From Streptomyces qinzhouensis (GTDB lineage Bacteria; Actinomycetota; Actinomycetes; Streptomycetales; Streptomycetaceae), in the NCBI RefSeq assembly GCF_007856155.1, contig NZ_CP042266.1:5952001-6016000 (forward strand): DNA of 64,000 nucleotides. Direction: 5' to 3'. A program made the position numbers and the translations under genes. Shown one piece after another: positions 35,401 through 43,696 of this stretch. Position 1 is the first letter of the stretch. The number at the start of each line of letters is the position of its first letter. The notes beneath the pieces were generated by a model, which ran no database searches, was not told the origin of the DNA, and worked only from the letters and a program-made list of their open reading frames with translations.

Positions 35401-38400
35401 AGAACAACGGGCATACGATCGCCCTCCACGACGGGACCACCTGGGCGAACCCCGGCCGCTCGGGCGCCGGACGGGCGCTGCGGCTCGACGGCCGCCAGAC
35501 CCACGCGTACACCGCGGGACCCGTCGCCCGGAAGACCGCGCAGAACACCCTCGGCAGCTTCACCGCCGCCGCCTGGGTCCGCCTCAACAGCCTCGGTACG
35601 CAGGCGGTGGCGGTCAGCCAGGACGGCCGGTACGACAGCGGCTTCCTCCTCGGCTATTCGGCGGCGGCCGACCGCTGGACCTTCGGCATGAATCCGGCGG
35701 ACGCCCCGGAGGAAGCGGCGGGCGTGTACGCGACGGCCGGCTCCGTCCCCCAGGCCGGGGTGTGGACCCATCTCGCCGGGGTGTACGACCACGGCGCCGG
35801 AACCATGGCGCTGTACGTCAACGGCAGACCCGCCGGAACCGCCGTCCACCGCTCCACCTGGTACCCGGACGGCGGCCTCCTGGTCGGCCGGGCGAAGAGC
35901 AACGGCACCCCGGGCGCCTACTGGCCGGGCGTCGTCGACGATGTGGAGATCACCGCGAAGGCGCTGACGGCGGCCCAGGTGCAGACACTGGCGCAGGCGC
36001 CCGACTTCCTCCCCGGGGCGCAGTGGAACCTCAACGACACCCCGGCCGACCGTACGGGCCACGGCCATACCCTCGCCCTGTCCCCCGGCGCCGGCTGGAC
36101 CAGCGGAAAGGACGGCAGCGGACTCGCCTTCGACGGCATCGACGGCCACGCCTGGACCGCGGGCCGGGTGATCCGGCCCGACGCCGGATTCACCGTCGCC
36201 GCCTGGGTGAAACTCGACGCACTCGGCCGGGCGCAGACCATCGTCAGCCAGGACGGCACCGACCGCTCCGGTTTCAAGCTCTCCTACGACCCCGCCGGGT
36301 CCGGAGCCTGGACCTTCGGCATCACCGGGAACGCGCACACCGGCGGCACCGTGCCGGACAGAGTCCTCAGGGCGACCAACGTGCCGCGGACCGGTGTCTG
36401 GACCCATCTGGCGGGCGTCTACCGGGCGCCCCGGGTGGAGAAGGACGAACAGAGCGGCGAGATCAAGCTGTACGTCAACGGGCGCCTCCAGGCAGCGGAG
36501 GCGTACACCAGTGTCGCGGTCGCCGACGGTGTCCTGGCGATCGGCCGGGCCCGGCACGGCGGCCAGGCCGTGGAGAAACTGGCCGGGACCGTCGACACGG
36601 TCGAACTGCGCCCCGCGTCCGCGAACGCGGCCGCCCTCCAGGAGATGGGGAACATCACGTTCCCCTTCACCCAGAGCAATCAGGTGCAGCAGATCCCGGA
36701 CCTGGCCGTGGTCGACAGCCCCTTGGATGTGAACGGGCTGACCCCCGATATGGTCGAGCGGCTCAAGCTCGACGTCCACATCGAACACACCTACCAGGGC
36801 GATCTGAAGCTGGAGCTGCTCGCGCCGGACGGCACGGTCTATCTGCTGGAGGATCTTCGGGGCACCGGTGACGTGGACGAGCTGAAGAAGAGCTACCGCC
36901 TCAACGCCGCCGCGGAGACCCCCAACGGCTTCTGGACCCTGCGGATCCACGACACGGTCATCGGCGACAGCGGTTCGCTGAAGCAGTGGTCCCTGTCGGC
37001 ACCGATCGACGACGGGGAGGTTCGCGGAGTGCCGTGGTCCCCGCGCCCCGGCCCCGCCTTCCAGGTGGCCGCCGGTACCACGACCTCCCGGTCGGTGACC
37101 GTCTCCGGCCTGGTGGGCAACGCCCCCGACAATCTGACGCTCACGGTCGGCCCGCAGTACAGCTATGCCGGGTCGAGTCTGCGGATGATCCTGGTCGGGC
37201 CCCGGCCGTCACCCACCGCCGAACCCAGGGAGTACGTGCTCTATGACGGGCAGCGGCCGCCCCCGGCGGCGTCCAGCAGCTGCGCCCGTTACCAGACCCA
37301 CCCCTACAACCTCAGGAGTCAGTACGTCGTGGACGCCTCCGCGTCCCCGGCGAACGGCGAGTGGACCCTGAAGTTCGAGAACCTCTCGTCCAGTACGGGA
37401 CCGAACATCCTCAACTGGAGCCTGTCGTCGCCGATCAGCGACTCCGAACCGGCCAAGGCCCCCGACACCAAATTCGCCGACCCCGAGAACAAACCCATCA
37501 CCAGTTGGCGGACCAGCGGCTACCTCTACCCCTGCGGGCTGCCCGGCACCGAGGCCCAGGACCTGCGGGTCGCCGTCGACATCCGGCATCCCAACCGGGG
37601 CGATCTGAAGCTGGAGCTGACCGGAGCGTCGAGGACGCTGCTCCTGGAGGACGTACCCGACTACGACACCGGAGAGGACGTCCGCAAGACGTACACACTC
37701 AAGGGCGTCGCCGTGCCGCCCGACACGGACTGGACCCTGGTGATCACCGACACCAGGACACAGTTCGCCGGCGAGCTCAACGAGTGGAGCGTGCAGACGC
37801 TGCCCAGCACCCCCGCCGTCTTCAAGGACGGCTGGAAGGGCGAGAACCTCACCGACGTACCCATCGCCGACGACGCCTGGAGCGAGTCGCCGATCACGGT
37901 CGAGACCGTGCCCGACCAGGGCACCCAGGCGCCCAGGGCCTGGCAGGTGTCCGTCGCGGTCAAGCACACCCACCGCGGCGACCTCGCGCTCTATCTGGAG
38001 GCCCCCGACGGCGAGGGCTACCTCCTGGAGAACCTCACCAGGGACGGCGGCGACACCGACGACCTCACCAAGACCTACACGGTCAACGCGGCGTCGAAGA
38101 AGGCCGAGGGGGTATGGAAGCTCCGGGTCCTGGACGCGGTCTGGGGCGACACCGGGGTGATCGACTCCTGGAGCCTGACCCCCGCCTCCTTCGCCACGGC
38201 GCTGACCACCACACCCGTGAAGTTCGCCGATCTGGCGGCCGCCGAAAGCCCGCTGACGATCGCCGAGGAGCGCGGCAACGCCCCCAACGGCATGCAGATA
38301 CAGGCCGCCGTCACCCACACCCGGCCGGATCAACTGGTCGTCACCCTGCTCGCTCCGGACGGCTCCGCCTACGTCCTGCACGACAGGAAGCCCGTCCTGG

Positions 38401-41078
38401 GACCGGTGTTCGCGGTCGACGCCTCCGCCGAGGCGCTCAAGGGGACCTGGAAGCTGAAGGTCCAGGACACCGTCGCCGGGGAGGCCGGATCCATCGATTC
38501 CTGGGGCTTCGTCATGGCGCCGCAGGTCGCCTGGCCGGCCCGGAGCGGCCCGGCCATCACGGTGCCCGACTCGTCCCCGTACCGGACGTCCGGGTACACC
38601 TACGTCTCCGGGATCGCCGGGAACGCCCCGGCGGATCTTCGGGTGTCCGTGGCGACGACGGCCCGGCCCGGCAATCTCGAACTGGTGCTGGTCTCGCCGG
38701 ACGGGACACGCTTCCCCCTCCACAGGCACGAGCAGACCTTCCCCGACCACTGGACGGTGAACGCCTCCGGGGAGCGGGCCAACGGCTCCTGGGAGCTGGA
38801 GGCGACCCGGACCGACTACTGCTGCACAGCCATGAAGATCGACTCCTGGAGCCTGTGGTCACCGGTGAACCAGGCGGCGAACCCGCCCGGGCCGAGGAAC
38901 AAGTTCGCCAACGGCGCCGACGTCGCGATCCCCGACCAGTCGTGGAACCACGCCACCAGCTATCTGAACGTCTCCGGGATCACCGGGAACGCCGCCGTCG
39001 ATCTGAAGGTCACCGTCGACATCCGGCACCCCCGCCGGGGCGACCTCCGACTGGAACTGGACGGGGACGTCCGGTACCCGCTGGAGGACTTCCCCGACGG
39101 TGACACGGGCGCCGATGTCTTCAAGACGTACGAACTGAGAGGCGTGGCCCAGCCCGCGAACCGGAGCTGGGAGCTGAGGGTCGTCGACACCCTCACCGGC
39201 AACACCGGGACCGTCGACGGCTGGGCGATCCAGATCCTGCCCAGTCCGCAGGCCACCGTGCCGGCCGGCTGGCGGGCCGAGAACCTCACCGATATCTCCG
39301 TCCCCGACGACGGCACCGCGGAGTCGCCCGTCACGGTCACCGGGCTCGCCGGGGTGGCCCCGAAGGACTGGGAGGTGTCCGTCGCCCTCAGGCATACCTA
39401 CCGCGGGGATCTGCTGCTCCATCTGGTCGCCCCCGACGGCACCGCCTATCCGCTGGAGGATCTGGCACCCGGCGGAGACACGGACGATCTGACGAAGTCG
39501 TATGTCTTCAACGGCTCGTCGGAGTGGGCCGACGGGGTGTGGAAGCTCCGGGTCCGGGACCGGGTCTGGGGCGACACCGGGCATATCGACGCCTGGAGCC
39601 TGTCGGCCTCGCCGCCGGGCACCCCCGTCCCCGCCGTCGCCTGGCCGGAGCAGAACGGCTCCTCCTTCACGGTGCCCGACAGCAGCCCGTACACCGTGTC
39701 CTCGTACAAGAGGGTCACCGGGATCGCCGGGAACGCCCCGGCGGATCTGCGGGTCTCGGTGGCGACCACGGCCAATCCGGGCAATCTGGAACTGGAGCTG
39801 ATCGCCCCGGACAACACCCGCTACCCGCTGCATCGCTGGGGGGCCGCGCTCCCGCCGTACTGGACCGTGGACGCCTCGGCCGAGACCGCGAACGGCGAAT
39901 GGGTGCTGTGGGCGAAGCGGGCCGACCACTGCTGCACAGCCATGAAGATCGACTCCTGGCGGCTGTGGTCGCCCGCGGACCGGGCGCCGAGCGCGGCGGG
40001 ACCGGTGACGAAGTTCGGTACCGGGACCGACCGGGCGATCTCCGACGACAGCACCAGCAACTATGTGTCCGCGCAGGTCACCGGGATCACCGGGAATGCC
40101 CCGGCCGATCTGCGGGTCGCCGTCGACATCGTCCATCCGCGGCGAGGTGAACTCGTCCTGACCCTGGAGGCCCCGGACGGCACCTCCTATCCGCTGGAGG
40201 ACTTCCCCGACGCCGACACCACCGCCGACGTGTTCAAGACCTACCTCGTCAATGCCTCCCCGGAAGTCGCCAACGGCACCTGGTATCTGGCCGTCCGGGA
40301 CATCAAGACCGGCAACACGGGCACGGTCGACGGCTGGAGCCTCAATATGGGCGGGCTGCGGACCGTCGCCCCCGGTACCCGGTTCGAGAACCCGGCCGAC
40401 GTACCGCTGAGCGACAACGGCACCACCGAATCAACCGTGTCGATCTCCTCCATCACCGGCCGGGCACCCGCCGGACTGAAGGTGCAGACGATCATCCGGC
40501 ATTCCCACCGCGGCGATCTGAAGCTGGAGCTGATCGCCCCCGACGGCACCCCCTATCTGCTGGAGAACCTCACCGGCTCCGGCGACGCCGACGACGTCGT
40601 CGACGAGTACAGCGTCGACGTCTCCGAGGAACAGGCGGGCGGCACCTGGAGACTCCGGATCGCGGACGGGGCACTCGGGGACACCGGGCTCATCGACGCC
40701 TGGAGCCTGACGTTCCCCGCACCGCTGAAGTACCACCACAACGGCGCGGTGACCGTCGCCGACGCCGGGGCGCCCGCGCACAGCCAGATCCCGGTGCTCG
40801 GCCGGGCCGGGAACGCCCCCGCGGACCTCCGGGTCGTCGTCGACGTACGGCATCCGCGCCGGGGCGATCTGATCCTGCATCTGGTCGCTCCCGACGGTAC
40901 GGCCTATCTGCTGGAGGACGTGCCCGACACCGATACCGCGGCCGATGTACGGCAGACCTACCGCGTCGACGCGTCGGCGGAGGGCGCGGGCGGCAACTGG
41001 TCGCTGCGGGCCCAGGACACCAAGTCCGGGCAGAGCGGGACCATCCAGGCGTGGAGCCTCCAGTTCGGGGGCCCGTAG
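32445..41078 (+). CDS. giant secreted protein: 3 LamG-like domains plus about 12 P/homoB-like domains
   Basis: A 2,877-residue exported, probably wall-associated protein. After a signal peptide (ending near AAGPAAA-R) come a low-complexity stretch with 5-residue repeats (AAEGS/AGERS), an RHS-partner N-terminal region (about 85-300), a domain resembling DNRLRE (about 330-490), two Ig-like segments, three LamG jellyrolls (about 785-950, 965-1180, 1190-1395), then about twelve 120-residue P/homoB-like beta domains (1404-2877), recognised by VDIRHPRRGDLRLEL, YLLEDL and GxxxxxWSL. No protease catalytic domain is present. Repeats P7-P9 and P10-P12 follow a higher-order period of about 1,110 nt. GGGGAGG lies 8 nt before the ATG at 32445, directly after RHS2, so it is probably an RHS partner or adhesin. 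Confidence 0.85.
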   Translation: MTFSGTVVRIRVGTVLSVAALLTGSVTAAGPAAAREPGAAVRPTTAAAGAGAGAGTGAKTGPVAPAKGKAAAEGSAAEGSAGERSAGERARRTGKPVEITELRTPETTVFVKPDGTFRATVHRQPVRVRTAEGWVPVDTTLVERPDGTVGPKAAVVPVAFSGGGNRAAPLVRVRQQDGEFGLNLAGRLPKPVLEGDTAVYRSVLPGVDIRLTAEATGYTPALVVHSATAARDPRVRAFRFGLHRKGTAAATPPSTMAAAVPFTREAAVRTGRATGKPEVAPVPWRVSRTGGVTVAAGTLAGAVPATAFPMTVPGPSERTERLHWMLLSHNTRTQVKATYWDSTHIGQVGRIQGDDLRWRSYYEMDTSAFAGKRIIKATFSVFQYWAESCTPKPVELWHIDRITAATTWDSTVFHRKVGQSSLGHGHSEQLCRGHPIGFDVKDLVMEAADKRWPTTSFALRAQENPDSYAARRYLDRVAPFFTDPVLALSVDYNTVPDRATDLKVGDQSCAAGEPATTSAVPRLSAVVTDADNVRHNQALTAVFRWWEGAGAPSGQVFSQPQNNSGTNPAVLALENVPQAALQDGVTYTFGVTADDGRDSSDGRPWCTFTVDLTPPTTPPLITSADFPPPPAPGPPIYTPGRFTVDARGDWDITGFQYGFGESPKIESTPGTVATDAPGGVAVIDYIADRFMAGFGTKANYLKVIPVDRAGNPGPEGSSAVYAFKTSDIVKPATYYGYWGADSTTGGTLLDGPGVGGTGKSAGPYRFDATISGTVTQTADRAGNSLGAVRLDGTTGHAVTAAPVARKTPQNTFGSLTAMGWVKLDRTFAAATVLGQDGTDQSGFALRYHPAPRSWEFAMPRGETGTVQGTAAARSVSTPQTGVWTHVAGVYDHAAGKLRLFVNGRQAAEADHTSTWYAAGPTTIGRGKSGGLPKDFWPGDLDDLQLYPWAATAFEVQHRMKNRTASYLPAGRWSFDEGSGRISADLENNGHTIALHDGTTWANPGRSGAGRALRLDGRQTHAYTAGPVARKTAQNTLGSFTAAAWVRLNSLGTQAVAVSQDGRYDSGFLLGYSAAADRWTFGMNPADAPEEAAGVYATAGSVPQAGVWTHLAGVYDHGAGTMALYVNGRPAGTAVHRSTWYPDGGLLVGRAKSNGTPGAYWPGVVDDVEITAKALTAAQVQTLAQAPDFLPGAQWNLNDTPADRTGHGHTLALSPGAGWTSGKDGSGLAFDGIDGHAWTAGRVIRPDAGFTVAAWVKLDALGRAQTIVSQDGTDRSGFKLSYDPAGSGAWTFGITGNAHTGGTVPDRVLRATNVPRTGVWTHLAGVYRAPRVEKDEQSGEIKLYVNGRLQAAEAYTSVAVADGVLAIGRARHGGQAVEKLAGTVDTVELRPASANAAALQEMGNITFPFTQSNQVQQIPDLAVVDSPLDVNGLTPDMVERLKLDVHIEHTYQGDLKLELLAPDGTVYLLEDLRGTGDVDELKKSYRLNAAAETPNGFWTLRIHDTVIGDSGSLKQWSLSAPIDDGEVRGVPWSPRPGPAFQVAAGTTTSRSVTVSGLVGNAPDNLTLTVGPQYSYAGSSLRMILVGPRPSPTAEPREYVLYDGQRPPPAASSSCARYQTHPYNLRSQYVVDASASPANGEWTLKFENLSSSTGPNILNWSLSSPISDSEPAKAPDTKFADPENKPITSWRTSGYLYPCGLPGTEAQDLRVAVDIRHPNRGDLKLELTGASRTLLLEDVPDYDTGEDVRKTYTLKGVAVPPDTDWTLVITDTRTQFAGELNEWSVQTLPSTPAVFKDGWKGENLTDVPIADDAWSESPITVETVPDQGTQAPRAWQVSVAVKHTHRGDLALYLEAPDGEGYLLENLTRDGGDTDDLTKTYTVNAASKKAEGVWKLRVLDAVWGDTGVIDSWSLTPASFATALTTTPVKFADLAAAESPLTIAEERGNAPNGMQIQAAVTHTRPDQLVVTLLAPDGSAYVLHDRKPVLGPVFAVDASAEALKGTWKLKVQDTVAGEAGSIDSWGFVMAPQVAWPARSGPAITVPDSSPYRTSGYTYVSGIAGNAPADLRVSVATTARPGNLELVLVSPDGTRFPLHRHEQTFPDHWTVNASGERANGSWELEATRTDYCCTAMKIDSWSLWSPVNQAANPPGPRNKFANGADVAIPDQSWNHATSYLNVSGITGNAAVDLKVTVDIRHPRRGDLRLELDGDVRYPLEDFPDGDTGADVFKTYELRGVAQPANRSWELRVVDTLTGNTGTVDGWAIQILPSPQATVPAGWRAENLTDISVPDDGTAESPVTVTGLAGVAPKDWEVSVALRHTYRGDLLLHLVAPDGTAYPLEDLAPGGDTDDLTKSYVFNGSSEWADGVWKLRVRDRVWGDTGHIDAWSLSASPPGTPVPAVAWPEQNGSSFTVPDSSPYTVSSYKRVTGIAGNAPADLRVSVATTANPGNLELELIAPDNTRYPLHRWGAALPPYWTVDASAETANGEWVLWAKRADHCCTAMKIDSWRLWSPADRAPSAAGPVTKFGTGTDRAISDDSTSNYVSAQVTGITGNAPADLRVAVDIVHPRRGELVLTLEAPDGTSYPLEDFPDADTTADVFKTYLVNASPEVANGTWYLAVRDIKTGNTGTVDGWSLNMGGLRTVAPGTRFENPADVPLSDNGTTESTVSISSITGRAPAGLKVQTIIRHSHRGDLKLELIAPDGTPYLLENLTGSGDADDVVDEYSVDVSEEQAGGTWRLRIADGALGDTGLIDAWSLTFPAPLKYHHNGAVTVADAGAPAHSQIPVLGRAGNAPADLRVVVDVRHPRRGDLILHLVAPDGTAYLLEDVPDTDTAADVRQTYRVDASAEGAGGNWSLRAQDTKSGQSGTIQAWSLQFGGP

Positions 41079-41122
41079 GCATACAGCCACTGAGGGGGAA
41101 GGGGGGCGGCGGCCGGCCGGGG

Positions 41123-41150
41123 TGAACCCGGGGCACGCGGGACGCGTGCA
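41123..41150 (+). promoter_or_regulatory. putative ECF sigma promoter, CHRD gene
   Basis: TGAACC (41123-41128), 16 nt, CGTGCA (41145-41150). It is one of seven matching elements in this island and points at the CHRD gene, giving a leader of about 125 nt. Its -10 is the least typical at positions 5-6. Confidence 0.5.
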
Positions 41151-41280
41151 CGGGGTGCCCGGGATTCCGGCCCGCCGCCGCACCCCCGCCGAACGGGGGC
41201 GGGCGCTGTCCGGGCGCTCGCCCCCGTTCCGTACGCCGTGCCTGTCGATACGGCCCGCTCCTCGTGGAGGAACCCGACCC

Positions 41281-42327
41281 ATGCCGACGAACCCGAACCT
41301 CTTCCCGGCCCCGGCCCTCTTCCCGGCCCCGGCCCTCTTCCCGGCCCCGGCCCCGAACCCGAACCTGAACCCGGCCCTCTTCCCGGCCCCGAACCCGATC
41401 CGGCGCGTGACCCCGAACCGGCGCGGGGTTCTTCTCGCCGCCGCGCACACCGTCCTGCTGATCGCCGCCGGAACCGGTCTCACCGGCTGCGGCGGGACCG
41501 CGTCACCGGCCGCCGAAACCCCCGCGACCGGTGCCCCGGCCGCCGGAACCGTCACCCAGCAGCGGCCCTCGGCCACCGGCCCCGGGAGCTCGCTGATCGC
41601 CCGGATCGGTACCGGGCAGGGCGCCGGAGCCGTCGCTCTGATCAAGAGCGAGGGCGACCGGATCGTCTTCTCACTCACCTGGAACGGCTTCTCGGCGCCC
41701 CGGTCCGCGACCCTCGTCGGGAGCGACGCGCGGCCCGTGGCGGAACTCCTCGGCGGGCCACTGCCGGAAGGGGTCCGGTCCGCCGTGGGCCGGACGACGG
41801 TCCCCGTCGCCGCCGTCGCCGAGCGGCTGCGCTCCGAGCCGGGCGGCTTCGCCGTCTCCCTGTCCGCCGACGGACTGCCCGGCGGCACCCTCAGCGGTGC
41901 CGTCGCCGCCTCGCCCACCCCCGTCGATCCGCTCGGCACCGTCCCCGCCGGCAGCCTGCGGGCCCTCGCCGACGGGCGGCAGGAGTTCGACGACGGGGGA
42001 TCCCGGACCCAGGGCGATACCGACGCCAGTACCACCGTCTCCCTGAGCCCCGGCAACGGAACCCTCGGCTACTCGCTCGCCTGGGTGAACCTCGAACCGC
42101 CGACGGCCGCCCATGTCCACCGGGGCACCCTGGGGCGGATCGGCCCGATCGCCGTACCGCTCTTCATGGAACCCCTGCCGCCCAAGCTGATCGCCGTCTC
42201 GGGCACGGTCCCCGTCGCCGACACCGCCGTCCTGCGGGAACTGGCCGGGGCCCCGGGCGGCTTCTACGCCGATACCCACACCCGGTCCTTCCCCCGGGGC
42301 GCGGTCCGGGGCCAGCTCTTCCGCTGA
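41281..42327 (+). CDS. CHRD-domain lipoprotein
   Basis: A 348-residue exported protein. The first 42 residues are an odd Pro/Ala/Phe/Asn repeat (FPAPAL units encoded by an 18-bp tandem repeat at about 41299-41393), followed by a normal lipoprotein signal (RRGVLLAAAHTVLLIAAG, then LTGC-GG). Two CHRD domains (chordin-like, also seen in bacterial secreted proteins) follow, each built around a GTLSGAV/GAVRGQLF-type strand and a central AHVHRGTLGRIGPIAV motif. The ATG at 41281 has GTGGAGG upstream. A GTG at 41407 would give a textbook signal peptide but has no ribosome-binding site. The upstream ECF-type promoter ties it to the secretion island. Confidence 0.8.
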   Translation: MPTNPNLFPAPALFPAPALFPAPAPNPNLNPALFPAPNPIRRVTPNRRGVLLAAAHTVLLIAAGTGLTGCGGTASPAAETPATGAPAAGTVTQQRPSATGPGSSLIARIGTGQGAGAVALIKSEGDRIVFSLTWNGFSAPRSATLVGSDARPVAELLGGPLPEGVRSAVGRTTVPVAAVAERLRSEPGGFAVSLSADGLPGGTLSGAVAASPTPVDPLGTVPAGSLRALADGRQEFDDGGSRTQGDTDASTTVSLSPGNGTLGYSLAWVNLEPPTAAHVHRGTLGRIGPIAVPLFMEPLPPKLIAVSGTVPVADTAVLRELAGAPGGFYADTHTRSFPRGAVRGQLFR

Positions 42328-42348
42328 GCGGTCCACGGGGTACGGAGA

Positions 42349-42391
42349 AAGGGGCGGGGCGGTTCCTGTCACAGGAACCGCCCCGCCCCTT
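42349..42391. terminator. bidirectional terminator between the CHRD and double-repeat lipoprotein genes
   Basis: A perfect 20-bp inverted repeat (42349-42368 and 42372-42391) with a 3-nt TCA loop between convergent genes. Confidence 0.82.
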
Positions 42392-42422
42392 CGCCGTGCT
42401 CGCCGTCGGCCGCCGCCCGGCG

Positions 42423-43385
42423 CTACTTGGCGAGATCGCCGTTCGCACGCACCGCGAACCAGCTACCGCCCACGCCCTGCCCCTTGGTCTCGCCCGGCGT
42501 CTTGTCGCCGGTGAACCAGTACAGCGGCCAGCAGTCGACGGTGAGCTGACGGGTGCCGTCGGGGCGCTTGTACTCGATGATCAGCTTCGGGTCGACGCCC
42601 ATCGCCTGTGCGATCGCCGCCTTGTCGAGCATCTTCGCGGGCCGCCAGGTGTCCAGGCACGGGCCGGTGCAGTTGGACTTCATCGGCCAGTCGGTGTCCT
42701 TGGTGAAGCGGTAGAGCGTCCGGCCCTTGCCGTCGCGGACGATCGGGCCGAGCTTCGCGTCGTCCCGGACGGACAGCGGCGGCAGTGCCGTGACCGCGGG
42801 CTGCCCGCCGTCACCGGTGCCCGTACCCGTCCCCGTACCGGCTCCGGCGCCCTTGCCCGCCTTGTTGCCGTCGGGAGCGGCCGCGAACCAGGTGCCGCCG
42901 ACGCCCTGCCCATTGGTCTGCCGCGGCTGGGTGTCCTTGGCGAACCGGTAGAGCGGCCAGCCCTTGAGAGTGAGCTGCTGGGTGCCGTCGGAGCGGGTCA
43001 CCTTGCCGAGGAGCGCCGCGTTCATGCCGTCGGCGGCGCGGGCGTCCGCGGCGAGCACCGGCGGCCAGGCCTTCGCGCAGTCGCCGTCGCAGGTCGACTT
43101 GGGCGGTGACGCGGTGTCGTTGTCGAAGCGGTAGAGGGTGAAACCGGCGCTGTCGGTCACCACGGGGCCGAGCGGCCCGCTGTCCCAGACGCTCAGCTTG
43201 CCGGCGGTCACCGGCCTTACCCCGGCGGCCTGCGCGGTGCCGCCGCCGGCGGGGGCGGCGGCTTGTGCGGCACCCGCCTTCCCGGCGTCGCCGCCGTCCT
43301 TGGTCTCGCCGCCGCAGGCGGTCAGCAGGACGAGCGCGGCGGCGGCGCCGGCCGCGGTGACCATCGTGCTCCGGAGCTTCCTCAT
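42423..43385 (-). CDS. double-repeat secreted lipoprotein (SCO0930-like)
   Basis: A 320-residue lipoprotein with signal and lipobox LLTAC-GG (Cys about 24). Two copies of the secreted COG4315-type module follow (about 65-170 and 205-315), each with a GPxVTDSAGFTLYRF-like start, a Cys pair (CDGDCAKAWPP; CTGPCLDTWRP), a KGWPLYRFAKD/DCWPLYWFTGD motif and the ending GVGGTWFA/GVGGSWFA. A Gly/Thr repeat links them. The function of these modules is unknown; a redox or metal role is sometimes suggested by the cysteines. The ATG at 43385 has GAGGGG upstream; the longer frame to 43559 is rejected. An ECF-type promoter lies 98-125 nt upstream. Confidence 0.85.
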   Translation of the reverse strand: MRKLRSTMVTAAGAAAALVLLTACGGETKDGGDAGKAGAAQAAAPAGGGTAQAAGVRPVTAGKLSVWDSGPLGPVVTDSAGFTLYRFDNDTASPPKSTCDGDCAKAWPPVLAADARAADGMNAALLGKVTRSDGTQQLTLKGWPLYRFAKDTQPRQTNGQGVGGTWFAAAPDGNKAGKGAGAGTGTGTGTGDGGQPAVTALPPLSVRDDAKLGPIVRDGKGRTLYRFTKDTDWPMKSNCTGPCLDTWRPAKMLDKAAIAQAMGVDPKLIIEYKRPDGTRQLTVDCWPLYWFTGDKTPGETKGQGVGGSWFAVRANGDLAK

Positions 43386-43482
43386 GGTGTCCCCTCGTTT
43401 CTCTTCCGGGCCGCCCCGGTGGCCGGGGAGGAGGCCGCCGGCCACCGGGGCGGAGTCTGTTTCTTCGGTCGGTCTCGCCATC

Positions 43483-43510
43483 AATACGGGCTCGTGGACA
43501 GGATGGTTCA
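43483..43510 (-). promoter_or_regulatory. putative ECF sigma promoter, SCO0930-like lipoprotein gene
   Basis: On the minus strand, TGAACC (43510-43505), 16 nt, CGTATT (43488-43483). The predicted leader to the ATG at 43385 is about 92 nt. Confidence 0.58.
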
Positions 43511-43579
43511 GTGGTTCGGAAAGGAAGTCGGAGAGTTTTTCCGCATGGTTCTCCGGCATACCGGAAACGCCCTCGGCGC

Positions 43580-43696
43580 TTTCGCCGGGGCGTATTCCGG
43601 AACAGGGAAAAGGAAATCGGGAGGAAGGAACGGGGCAGGGGGATGGAAGGGCGAGGGAAGGGAAAGGGCGGGGGGTGGAGAGGGCGGAGCCCCGCG
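43580..43696 (+). other. purine-rich tract
   Basis: From about 43600 to 43690 the plus strand is almost all G and A, with many GGGAA and GGGG runs. No gene is present. It lies just past the 3' end of the LysM gene, whose transcript would be pyrimidine-rich here. It could affect termination or form a G-quadruplex, but neither is shown. Confidence 0.45.

Noticed and set aside
32454..36950. 1,498-codon open frame on the minus strand
   Set aside because: Antisense to the LamG/P-domain gene; no recognisable protein features.
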